Shown piece after piece: positions 56,866-64,000 of a DNA stretch of 64,000 bases. How positions within the stretch are numbered: the first letter of the stretch is position 1; every line of letters begins with the position of its first letter. A program made the position numbers and the translations under genes. Source of the stretch: JAABVD01 sp965204545 (GTDB taxonomy: Bacteria; Verrucomicrobiota; Verrucomicrobiia; Opitutales; UBA2995). The notes beneath the pieces are model-generated. The model worked only from the letters and a program-made list of their open reading frames with translations, was not told the origin of the DNA and did no database searches. Location: positions 1,178,001 through 1,242,000 of the forward strand of contig CBDBFA010000003.1 of the NCBI GenBank assembly GCA_965204545.1, in the 5' to 3' direction.

Positions 56866-59800
56866 ATGGTTTTCCGATTCGATCCCATCCCTGCCGCAAT
56901 GGCCACGACCGCTGAACCCATCCCCGCCGTGAACTTTCATCCCGGGCGCCTGCCCAGGGAACTGAAACGCCACTACATTTCTGCCTCCGAGGAGGAGATC
57001 CAATCCATGTTGGAGGATCTCGGCCTCCGGACCCTGGCCGATCTGTTCGAACACATTTCCCCGGAGGTAAAATTTTCCCGCCCTCCTTCCCTGCCGAGTG
57101 AACTGGAATACGGCGAGTTGGCCGAGACCCTGCAACGGCGGTCCGAAGAAAACCGCCTGAAAACCTCTTTTCTGGGTGATGGTTTGCCCCAATTCAAAGT
57201 TCCGGAAATCGTTCCCTACGTTTGCGGCATAAGGAATCTGACCACTTCCTATACCCCCTATCAGCCGGAACGCAGTCAGGGCACCCTGCTGACCCATTGG
57301 ATCTACCAATGCTGCATGTCCGAGCTGACGCAATTCGAAGCGGTCAATTCGTCGCTCTACGATCGCTCGACCGCTATTTTCGAAGCTATCTGCGCCGCTA
57401 TGAGGATGGCCCGTAACTCCGACACCGTGGTCGTATCGGAAGGCATTTTCCCGGGCGATCGGGAAGTGATCGAAACACTGTTGCAGGACACGCAACTCCA
57501 GGTAGTCTGGGCTCCCCTGGATCTACAATCCGGCCAAACGGATTGCGGTGAAATTGAAAGAATTGCCGAAGCGCTGGGGAAGCGTCTGGCCGGGGTTGTC
57601 TACAATCAGATCAACCATCTGGGTATCCTCGAAAACGTCGATCTGCTTTCGGACACCGCCCATGATCTCGGGGCAAAAAGCATCGCCGTGATCGATCCCA
57701 TGTTGCTGGCCAGGGGGGGATTGAAACCTCCAACCGCCTATGGAAGAAATGGCGCGGACATGATCGTTGGAGAGGGACAACACCTCGGCTTGGCCCCGAA
57801 TTTCGGAGGCCCCGGCCTGGGGCTCTTCGGTGTCCGCCTGAACCGGAAGGCCAGAAGGGATATCCGCAAGTCTCCAGGCCGCTACGTGGGAAAGGCAATG
57901 GATATCAACGGACGGGAATGCCGGGTCATGGTCCTCTCGACCAGGGAGCAACACATACGTAAGGAAAAAGCCACCTCCAACATCTGTTCCAATCAGGCCT
58001 TCATCGCCACAATCGTGGGAGCCGCCATTCTCCAACGCGGGGACGAGGGAATGGCCAAGGCATGCCAATCGGCAAGGCAAAATGCTCACTATGCCTTCAG
58101 CCGACTCTCCCGACTTGAGGGCGTATCCATTCCCTTCCGGGATTCCCCGTTCTTCAACGAATTCGTCATTGAAATTTCCCGACCTGTCCACCAACTGATC
58201 GCCGAGGCCAGTGAGGCCGGATTCCATATCGGAGTCGACGTCACCCCGCGCCTCAAGGGCCGAGGAGGAAATTACCTCAAGCTCTCCTTCAGCGACCTCC
58301 AATCCATCGAGGACGTGGATCGTTTGGTCGGTTTTCTCAGCGGACCGCTGGGCCGTGCAACCCGGGGAGAAATTGAACCCGCCCCGCTGCCGCCGGACCA
58401 GATTCGCCAGACTGGCCTGGAGTTGCCGGAGGTGACGCTGGACGAATTGAAGGCCTATTACGATGGGCTGGGCCAACTGAACATCAGTCCGGACGACACC
58501 TGCTACCCACTGGGATCGTGCACCATGAAGTACAATCCTCACATCAACGACTGGGCCGCCTCTTTGCCGGGATTTGCTCATACCCATCCGCAGGCCCCCA
58601 TCGAGGACGTCCAGGGTAATCTTCGGGCGCTTTACGAAATCCAGGAATGGTTCAAGGGAATTACCGGATTGGCCGGGGTTACTACCCAACCGGTGGCCGG
58701 AGCCCAGGGGGAACTGGTGGGGATCAAGCTCTTTCAGGCTTACCACAGGAGTCGGGGCGATACCCAACGCGACGTGGTTCTGATTCCCCGAAGCGCTCAC
58801 GGCACCAATTTTGCCACCGCCACCATGGCGGGATACGTCAGCAAGAAGATGGACGGCCGCGAGTCGGGGATCGCCTATCTAGAAGCCGATGAGACGGGTC
58901 AAATCGATATGGTCAGATTGCGGAACTACCTGAACCGCCACGGGCGGCACGTGGCCGGGATCATGGTGACCAACCCCAATACGGGGGGCATCTTCGAAAA
59001 CAATTTCAAGGCCATGGCCGAATTGATTCACCGGGCCGGCGGACTGGTCTTCATGGACGGCGCCAACATGAACGCCATAGCGGGATGGGTCGACTTGGCG
59101 GCTCTCGGAGTCGACGCCGTTCACAGCAATTTACATAAGACCTGGACCATTCCGCACGGCGGAGGAGGTCCCGGCGATGCCATCGTGGCAGTGGGGGAAA
59201 AACTGGTCGATTTCCTGCCCGGTTATCTGATCGAGGAAATCGACGGCAAGTACGTCCCGGTGAAGCCAACCTTATCCATCGGGTCTTTTCACCGTCATTG
59301 GGGCAACTTTGCCCACAAGATCCGTTGCCTCACCTATCTCCTTCGCCTGGGCCAGCCGGGGGTTCGTCGCATGTCGGGGGTAGCCGTATTGGCGGCTCGC
59401 TACCTGCACCATAAACTGGGGGAGCACTTTCCCAGCCTGCCGCCGAATTCCGCTTCGACCCCTCGAATGCATGAATTTATTCTGACCCTGGAGGAATCAG
59501 ATTTCGAGCACCTGGAACGGGCCGGGATCCCAAAAAACGCCGTCATTCCCCGCATTGGCAAGCTCTTCCTCGATTTTGGATTTCACGCCCCCACGGTAGC
59601 CTTCCCGGAGGTTTACGGATTGATGTTCGAACCCACGGAAAGCTACTCCAAAACCGAATTGGACCGCTTTGCCGAGGCCGTGATAAAAATACTGCAAATT
59701 ATTCGGAAACACCCTGAAATCCTGCACAAGGTTCCCTTGTTTACCCCGGTCGACCGGGTCGATGAAGTGGCGGCGAACCGCCAATTGCAATTGCACGAGC

Positions 59801-59916
59801 CACTTTCCCGCCTGCCCGCCATGCCGGTGAACCGGATCCCGGCCCCCGAACTCCAAGCCCATTCCATCGATGAAATTTACCGGAAAATCCTGGAGCAGGG
59901 AAAGGCTGAAGGCTGA
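56866..59916 (+). CDS. gcvP: Glycine dehydrogenase (P protein), fused two-subunit type
   Basis: This 1016-residue enzyme decarboxylates glycine with PLP in the glycine cleavage system. Residues 1-475 resemble the GcvPA subunit (SYTPYQPERSQGTLLTHWIY, SSLYDRSTAIFEAICAAMRM), and residues about 490-1016 resemble GcvPB (PLGSCTMKYNPHINDWAASL, AHTHPQAPIEDVQGNLRALY). The PLP Lys lies in VHSNLHKTWTIPHGGGGPGD. The fused order with two-subunit-like halves differs from the E. coli-type single-chain enzyme. An ATG 11 codons in (56899) is an alternative start. No gcvT or gcvH is adjacent. The final residues (QGKAEG) run into a GGCTGAAGGCTGAAGG repeat. Confidence 0.95.
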   Translation: MVFRFDPIPAAMATTAEPIPAVNFHPGRLPRELKRHYISASEEEIQSMLEDLGLRTLADLFEHISPEVKFSRPPSLPSELEYGELAETLQRRSEENRLKTSFLGDGLPQFKVPEIVPYVCGIRNLTTSYTPYQPERSQGTLLTHWIYQCCMSELTQFEAVNSSLYDRSTAIFEAICAAMRMARNSDTVVVSEGIFPGDREVIETLLQDTQLQVVWAPLDLQSGQTDCGEIERIAEALGKRLAGVVYNQINHLGILENVDLLSDTAHDLGAKSIAVIDPMLLARGGLKPPTAYGRNGADMIVGEGQHLGLAPNFGGPGLGLFGVRLNRKARRDIRKSPGRYVGKAMDINGRECRVMVLSTREQHIRKEKATSNICSNQAFIATIVGAAILQRGDEGMAKACQSARQNAHYAFSRLSRLEGVSIPFRDSPFFNEFVIEISRPVHQLIAEASEAGFHIGVDVTPRLKGRGGNYLKLSFSDLQSIEDVDRLVGFLSGPLGRATRGEIEPAPLPPDQIRQTGLELPEVTLDELKAYYDGLGQLNISPDDTCYPLGSCTMKYNPHINDWAASLPGFAHTHPQAPIEDVQGNLRALYEIQEWFKGITGLAGVTTQPVAGAQGELVGIKLFQAYHRSRGDTQRDVVLIPRSAHGTNFATATMAGYVSKKMDGRESGIAYLEADETGQIDMVRLRNYLNRHGRHVAGIMVTNPNTGGIFENNFKAMAELIHRAGGLVFMDGANMNAIAGWVDLAALGVDAVHSNLHKTWTIPHGGGGPGDAIVAVGEKLVDFLPGYLIEEIDGKYVPVKPTLSIGSFHRHWGNFAHKIRCLTYLLRLGQPGVRRMSGVAVLAARYLHHKLGEHFPSLPPNSASTPRMHEFILTLEESDFEHLERAGIPKNAVIPRIGKLFLDFGFHAPTVAFPEVYGLMFEPTESYSKTELDRFAEAVIKILQIIRKHPEILHKVPLFTPVDRVDEVAANRQLQLHEPLSRLPAMPVNRIPAPELQAHSIDEIYRKILEQGKAEG

Positions 59917-60107
59917 AGGTTGAAGGTGGTGAGATTTGGAGAGAGAATTACCACAAATGCAAAAAACCAATAAGAGAATCTGCGCTCATCCGCGTAATCT
60001 GCGGTTCAATTCTGGATTCTAATCCGTGGCCATCCGTGCTATTCGTGGTCATATCCAGCATCCAGCATCCAGCATCCAGCATCCAGAACCCAGAACAAGG
60101 TGACGTC
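59917..60107. repeat. Repeat mosaic between gcvP and glycerate kinase
   Basis: Modules: GGCTGAAGGCTGAAGGTTGA tandem, ACCACAAATGCAAAAAACCA, GCGTAATCTGCGGTTCAATT and CCGTGGCCATCCGTGC boxes, ATTCGTGGTCATAT (shared with 56120), and CCAGCAT array (60056-60087). AAGGTG, seven bases before the kinase ATG, is a possible Shine-Dalgarno sequence. Confidence 0.75.
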
Positions 60108-61271
60108 ATGCGGGTTCTGATCTGTTTCGATAAGTTCAAGGATTCCATGCCGGCTGACCAGGCGGGTGCGATCGTCCAAGCCGCCCTTTTGGAAGCCCAT
60201 GCCGGTATGACAACCGAAACCGTGGCTCTGGCCGACGGAGGCGATGGCTTCTGCGAGATAATGACCCGGGCTCAAAAGGGCGTTCCGGAGACCCATTCCG
60301 TTTCCGGATCTCTGGGCGAACCGATGGAAGCCCAACTCGGTTGGGTCGATGGATCCGGGCTGGGAGGGCCAACGCTTTCCCGTCTGAAACTCGAGGCAAG
60401 CAGCCAGGTCGCCATCATCGAAATGGCCCAGGCCACGGGGCTGCAGTCGTTGCCCCCGGACCAGCGCGATTGCTGGAAAACGACCTCCTTGGGCACGGGA
60501 GAATTCATTCGGATGGCGGGGGAAAGTGGGGCCGACGCGATTCTGTTGGGTGTGGGCGGGAGCTCGACCAACGATCTGGGTCTAGGGGCGCTCGAAGCCT
60601 TGGGTCTGAGCTTTTGGGACCGGGACGGCCACCCGCTACGACCCATTCGACCTGAACTGTGGCTATCAGTCGACCACATTGAGGGAGACCTGCCCCATAA
60701 CCTTCCTCCCATCAAAATAGCCTGCGACGTGCAAAATCCATTGTTCGGTCCCCAGGGAGCAGCTGCGATTTTCGGTCCCCAGAAAGGGTTGAAGGAGGAA
60801 GACTTCGACCGCATGGAATTACTGGGGAAAAAGATGGCCCGATTGCTCTGCGACTACCTGGGCAAGCCGTGGGATTTGACCGAGGTTCCGGGTAGCGGCG
60901 CCGCCGGAGGAATTACTTTTGGCCTGAGCGCGGCCTGCGACGTGGAACTGATGCCGGGCTTCGACCTCGTTTCCAGATGGCTGGACCTGCCGGGCAAATT
61001 GGACCGATGCGATTGGCTTATAACCGGGGAAGGCAGGTTCGATCCCAGTTCGCTGCAGGGAAAGGGTCCCGGAACTCTGGCCCTTCAAGCATTGGCCCTG
61101 GGCAAGAAAGTCTCCATTCTGGCTGGAAAAATCGAGGTGACGGCGGACGAATTCCCGGGCGGGGGCCAAAACCTTGATCTCATTGAAATTTCTCCCCGGG
61201 ACATCCCTCTGCACCACGCCCTTGAACGGGAGCCGGAGAATCTCCGACGCGCGGTTTTAAAAAACTTCTGA
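60108..61271 (+). CDS. Glycerate 2-kinase
   Basis: This 387-residue protein belongs to the GlxK/GarK glycerate kinase family, which phosphorylates glycerate for entry into central metabolism. Motifs: RVLICFDKFKDSMPADQAGA at the start, ALADGGDGFCEIM, IEMAQATGLQSLPPDQRDCW, SLGTGEFIRMAGESGADAIL, GVGGSSTNDLGLGALEALGL and the C-terminal WLITGEGRFDPSSLQGKGPG. The frame is open upstream to 60036, but that part translates the CCAGCAT array, so I start at the ATG behind AAGGTG. It follows gcvP; both touch glycine/serine and glycerate metabolism, but co-transcription is uncertain. Confidence 0.92.
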   Translation: MRVLICFDKFKDSMPADQAGAIVQAALLEAHAGMTTETVALADGGDGFCEIMTRAQKGVPETHSVSGSLGEPMEAQLGWVDGSGLGGPTLSRLKLEASSQVAIIEMAQATGLQSLPPDQRDCWKTTSLGTGEFIRMAGESGADAILLGVGGSSTNDLGLGALEALGLSFWDRDGHPLRPIRPELWLSVDHIEGDLPHNLPPIKIACDVQNPLFGPQGAAAIFGPQKGLKEEDFDRMELLGKKMARLLCDYLGKPWDLTEVPGSGAAGGITFGLSAACDVELMPGFDLVSRWLDLPGKLDRCDWLITGEGRFDPSSLQGKGPGTLALQALALGKKVSILAGKIEVTADEFPGGGQNLDLIEISPRDIPLHHALEREPENLRRAVLKNF

Positions 61272-61343
61272 GGGCTACTAAACCAGTAAAAGGTTGCCTT
61301 TGGAGGAAACTTCCAGCTTACTGGCATGCCCAAAGAAGGAATG

Positions 61344-62633
61344 ATGTTCAAAGGGTTCCCAATGGTGAAACATGCAATGCGAACTGTGCTGGCCGGCATT
61401 GTCGCATGTCTCCTTTGTCCCAAGCTGGATTTGACGGCTGCGGAGCAACCGAAAACGCTCCTGGGCATTGATGTGTTGCAAGAGCAGGGCTTCAAGGCGC
61501 TTGAGGGAAAGCGGGTCGGTCTTCTCACTCACAAGGCCGGGGTTAACGGACAAGGGATCTCCTCGATAGATGTGCTGTACGAATCCCCCTTGATCGACCT
61601 GAGGGCGCTTTATGCTCCCGAGCATGGGATCGACAGTGTCATAAGCGCGGATGTAAGGTACGGTCACAGCTTCCACCCCAAGACGCGGCTTCCGGTCTAT
61701 TCCCTCTATGGTGAATACCGCAAGCCGAGTCCCCGGATGTTGGCCCCCATCGACGTAATGGTAGTTGACCTGCAGGATGTCGGGGTTCGCTCCTACACCT
61801 ATGTCGCTTGCATGAAGTTGACCATGGAAGCCTGTTTTGAGAACGGCAAACCCGTGATCGTGCTCGATCGTCCCAATCCCCTGGGAGGGATCAAGGTGGA
61901 TGGACCGGTTCTGGAAGATAACTGGAAAAGTTACGTCGGGCCTTTTCCCACTCCCTACGTCCACGGTATGACCATCGGCGAAATTGCCCGGAAGGCCAAA
62001 GGCACTCCCGGATGGCTCGATACAGAGGACAGGGTCCGGCAGCGGGGAAGATTGTATGTCATTGCCATGCAGGGATGGAGTCGGGACATGCTTTGGCCGG
62101 CCACCGGGTTGAAATGGGTGGCCACTTCGCCCAATATTCCCGATTTGTCGGCCGTTATGGGGTATTCGATGACCGGTTTGGGCGCTCAAATCGGAGGCTT
62201 CAGGCACGGTATCGGCACCCCCTACCCCTTCCGGTTGCTCACCTTTCCCGGGGTGCCCGCCAATCGCCTGCAGCAACGACTCGCTGAATTGAATATACCG
62301 GGTCTTCAGTTTAAGGAAGTGCCTTTCATACAATCCGATGGACGCCGGGCCACGGGGGTTTATACAAGCGTTACCGATTTCTCCATCTTCAGACCCACGG
62401 AACTCAGTTTCTACATGATGAAACTATCCGCGGAATTTCAGGGATTCAATCCATTCCAAAGGGTGCCCTACTCCCAGGAAAGCCTTTTCAACAAGCATGT
62501 CGGGTCTACCGAGTGGTGGAAGGCTGTGCAAGGCCAGGGAGCGCAGGTCGACGTGGAAAGGTTTATCGACAAGTGGCAAGGGGAGGCCCGGAAGTTTCGC
62601 GCAGCTTCCCGACCCTTCTGGCTCTACGAGTAG
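61344..62633 (+). CDS. Exported DUF1343 protein, NamZ-like exo-beta-N-acetylmuramidase
   Basis: This 429-residue protein belongs to the DUF1343 family, which includes NamZ, an exo-muramidase that frees N-acetylmuramate from cell-wall fragments. The signal peptide is AMRTVLAGIVACLLCPKLDL. Conserved segments are KRVGLLTHKAGVNGQGISSI, ALYAPEHGID, DVMVVDLQDVGVRSYTYVAC, VIVLDRPNPLGGIKVDGPVL and YVHGMTIGEIARKAKGTPGW. It would act in the periplasm or outside the cell. The start is uncertain among three close ATGs (61341, 61344, 61362). It is followed by a hairpin module 10 bp beyond the stop codon. Confidence 0.88.
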   Translation: MFKGFPMVKHAMRTVLAGIVACLLCPKLDLTAAEQPKTLLGIDVLQEQGFKALEGKRVGLLTHKAGVNGQGISSIDVLYESPLIDLRALYAPEHGIDSVISADVRYGHSFHPKTRLPVYSLYGEYRKPSPRMLAPIDVMVVDLQDVGVRSYTYVACMKLTMEACFENGKPVIVLDRPNPLGGIKVDGPVLEDNWKSYVGPFPTPYVHGMTIGEIARKAKGTPGWLDTEDRVRQRGRLYVIAMQGWSRDMLWPATGLKWVATSPNIPDLSAVMGYSMTGLGAQIGGFRHGIGTPYPFRLLTFPGVPANRLQQRLAELNIPGLQFKEVPFIQSDGRRATGVYTSVTDFSIFRPTELSFYMMKLSAEFQGFNPFQRVPYSQESLFNKHVGSTEWWKAVQGQGAQVDVERFIDKWQGEARKFRAASRPFWLYE

Positions 62634-62642
62634 TTCCGGGGA

Positions 62643-62850
62643 GAGGCGCGCTAAGGCGCGCCAATTAGGAATTAGGAATTAGGAATTGTGGAGAAAGGAA
62701 CGATTAAGAATTGACTCTCGGGAAGACGCAGGGAGCGCGGAGATGTGGATGATCCAGCATCCAGCATCCAGCATCCAGCATCCAGCATCCAGCATCCAGC
62801 ATCCAGCATCCAGCATCCAGCATCCAGCATCCAGCATCCAGCATCCAGCA
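62643..62850. repeat. Repeat mosaic with CCAGCAT array after the DUF1343 gene
   Basis: A GGCGCGCTAAGGCGCGCC hairpin (62645-62662) begins 10 bp after the stop codon, followed by an AATTAGG octamer tandem, a GACTCTCGGGAAGACG box, a GCGGAGATGTGGATGATCCA segment shared with 51390-51409, and a 99-bp CCAGCAT array (62752-62850) ending 8 bp before the Fpg stop codon. Confidence 0.9.
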
Positions 62851-62858
62851 TTGGGTCA

Positions 62859-63653
62859 TTATCTTTGCCATTGGGGTGACCAGCAGGTGGTTCGGCCGCC
62901 GATGCGCTCCCGCACCAAAGAGCCTCTGGTTTTGGGACAGACGCCTCCTTCCTTCCAGCGGTGTTGGAAAAGCCAGGATTCGGGGAATTCTCCCCAGTGA
63001 TCCCCCACAATTCGCAGGGCCTGACGACACACCCAGCGAAGGCGTCGATACAAAGCCCTGATTTCACCGTCATCGAGGGACCCTGGAGTTCGCGTTGGAT
63101 TCAGCCTGGCCCGCCAGAGAATTTCATCGGCCATCCAGTTGCCCACACCCGGAAAATAATGCTGCATCAGGAGAAAGGATTTCAGGGAGGTGTTGCGATG
63201 GCGTTTCACGGCCGCCTTCAACCGGCGCACGTTAAAGTCCCGGGACAGTATCTCAGGGGGGAGGCGGGTCCACCAGTCGGGCGGATGTTCCGAGATTTCA
63301 AACAGGATCCTGCCAAACTGCCGCGGATCGGAAAAAACCAGCCAGCCCGACGGCACGGCCAGTACGAGATGGGCATGGCGGTCCTGCACCGGATCGGTGG
63401 AAGAAAAACGCAATTTACCGGTCATGCCCAAGTGGATTCCCATCCAAACGCCGGGCTCGAAGTGAAACAACATCTGCTTCCCGTGGGATTGGGAAGCCTC
63501 CAGCCGCCGCCCGGGAAGGTGTTGCGCCAACTCTTTGACGGGACAGTCGCGAAAATCTCTCACATGGGAGTTGGCCCGTACCGCTTTGATGGTTTCACCC
63601 AATCCCGGATTCCACTGTTTGCGGAAATATTCGACTTCGGCCAACTCGGGCAT
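62859..63653 (-). CDS. mutM: Formamidopyrimidine-DNA glycosylase (Fpg/MutM), zinc-finger-variant
   Basis: This 264-residue base-excision enzyme removes oxidised purines. It begins MPELAEVEYF (Pro-1 after Met removal is the catalytic nucleophile, with Glu-2). Further motifs are LGMTGKLRFSSTD, FSDPRQFGRILFEI, FLLMQHYFPGVGNWMADEIL and the helix-two-turn-helix. The C-terminal zinc finger is degenerate: CPKTRGSLVRERIGGRTTCW keeps only two of the four Cys. Such zinc-poor Fpg proteins are known in Verrucomicrobia and Planctomycetes. The start is at the conserved MPEL. A repeat array sits 8 bp beyond its stop codon. Confidence 0.93.
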   Translation of the reverse strand: MPELAEVEYFRKQWNPGLGETIKAVRANSHVRDFRDCPVKELAQHLPGRRLEASQSHGKQMLFHFEPGVWMGIHLGMTGKLRFSSTDPVQDRHAHLVLAVPSGWLVFSDPRQFGRILFEISEHPPDWWTRLPPEILSRDFNVRRLKAAVKRHRNTSLKSFLLMQHYFPGVGNWMADEILWRARLNPTRTPGSLDDGEIRALYRRLRWVCRQALRIVGDHWGEFPESWLFQHRWKEGGVCPKTRGSLVRERIGGRTTCWSPQWQR

Positions 63654-64000
63654 GTTCTATACTTATTGTGCAGGTTGATTAGGTGGAGGCAATTCCTTGA
63701 TGCTGGATGCTGGTTTCCTCCCGCAACCGTGCTTCGCAATGCTACGCAGGTCAAGAAGCGCGCCAAGAAGCAGAGGGAACCACAAAAGGCGCCGTTAGCG
63801 CCAATTAGAAATCAGGAATGAGGAATTGAGTCCACGAAGGACACGAAGGGCCACAAAGTAAATCTTGATCATGATCGAAAAAAACCACTGAACTCTGAAA
63901 GCTGATCACTGATCACTTGCGCCGACGGTGCCTCCTCTGTGCCTTTTCTAGTTTTTTGCCTTGCCTTACGGCGACCGGAATCAGCTAGCTTATGGTGTTT
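63654..64000. repeat. Intergenic mosaic at the window end
   Basis: The stretch holds a degenerate GATGCTGGATGCTGG pair (63700), CGCGCCAAGAAGC, a GGCGCCGTTAGCGCC hairpin (63785-63799), AATTAGAAATCAGGAATGAG octamers, CCACGAAGGACACGAAGGGC, GATCATGATCGAAAA, CTGATCACTGATCACTTGCG, CCTCCTCTGTGCC and CTTGCCTTACGGCG boxes. No gene is supported. Confidence 0.75.

Noticed and set aside
62672..63073. Frames with repeated MLDAGCW units as possible repeat proteins
   Set aside because: They are translations of the CCAGCAT heptamer array overlapping the Fpg gene; similar frames occur at 46642-46890 and 51230-51675 for the same reason.

Overview
The window looks like a chromosomal segment of a Verrucomicrobiota bacterium, most likely in or near Opitutae. 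This is inferred from gene content and style, not from a marker gene. The signs are a split Yej-type peptide ABC transporter, a caa3-like oxidase operon with two subunit III genes, a DUF1080 protein, a sulfatase and a GH88-type hydrolase, a zinc-finger-poor Fpg, large TonB receptors, few Shine-Dalgarno sequences, and GC-rich coding DNA separated by long low-complexity intergenic mosaics. No rRNA, CRISPR array or prophage is visible. There are two tRNA genes, Tyr(GUA) and Ser(CGA).

Layout. 1-4769: the 3' end of mfd, a SurA/PpiC-type isomerase, radC, tRNA-Tyr and a membrane-anchored unknown. 4983-11632: an oligopeptide ABC transporter in the order permease, permease, binding lipoprotein, ATPase, ATPase. 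11798-18088: aquaporin, cysE, priA, a Fur-family regulator overlapping a TPR gene, and nadA. 18558-24394: a His/Cys-containing small exported protein, a ZnuD-like TonB receptor broken by a plug deletion and frameshift, and a second intact TonB receptor. 24623-29743 (minus strand): diheme cytochrome c, a 33-residue membrane peptide, ctaC, ctaD, coxIII, coxIV, a second coxIII and a small CPVC protein. 30144-39736: a cyclophilin with a long repetitive tail, a sulfatase, and a minus-strand carbohydrate set (SDR, Gfo/Idh/MocA, TIM-barrel isomerase, GH88-like hydrolase, DUF1080) that fits breakdown of a sulfated, uronate-containing polysaccharide. 39849-48446: an accessory stretch with MITE-like elements, a CPA2 antiporter, two methyltransferases, an AAA/DUF4143 ATPase, VapBC, tRNA-Ser and an IS110 remnant. 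48812-63653: a TfoX-like protein, acetolactate synthase, ClpB, two small unknown proteins, a nuclease-like protein, Nth, a fused GcvP, glycerate kinase, a DUF1343 protein and Fpg.

The most striking feature is the intergenic DNA. Nearly every gap is assembled from the same short modules: GGCGCC-type hairpins joined to an AATTCCTA octamer repeat, GATCAC hexamer arrays, CCAGCAT heptamer arrays, CTTCCTT runs, 'CTCTGTGTCCTCTGTGG' and 'GAGCTTTGCGAGAG' boxes, and 'ACGGAT' boxes. The hairpin often sits next to a gene boundary with the octamer repeat facing away from the gene. In several places the modules run into coding sequence: the signal peptide of the sulfatase and the last residues of Mfd, the nuclease-like protein and the IS110 remnant are translated module DNA. 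Separate short elements with terminal inverted repeats and candidate target-site duplications are also present.
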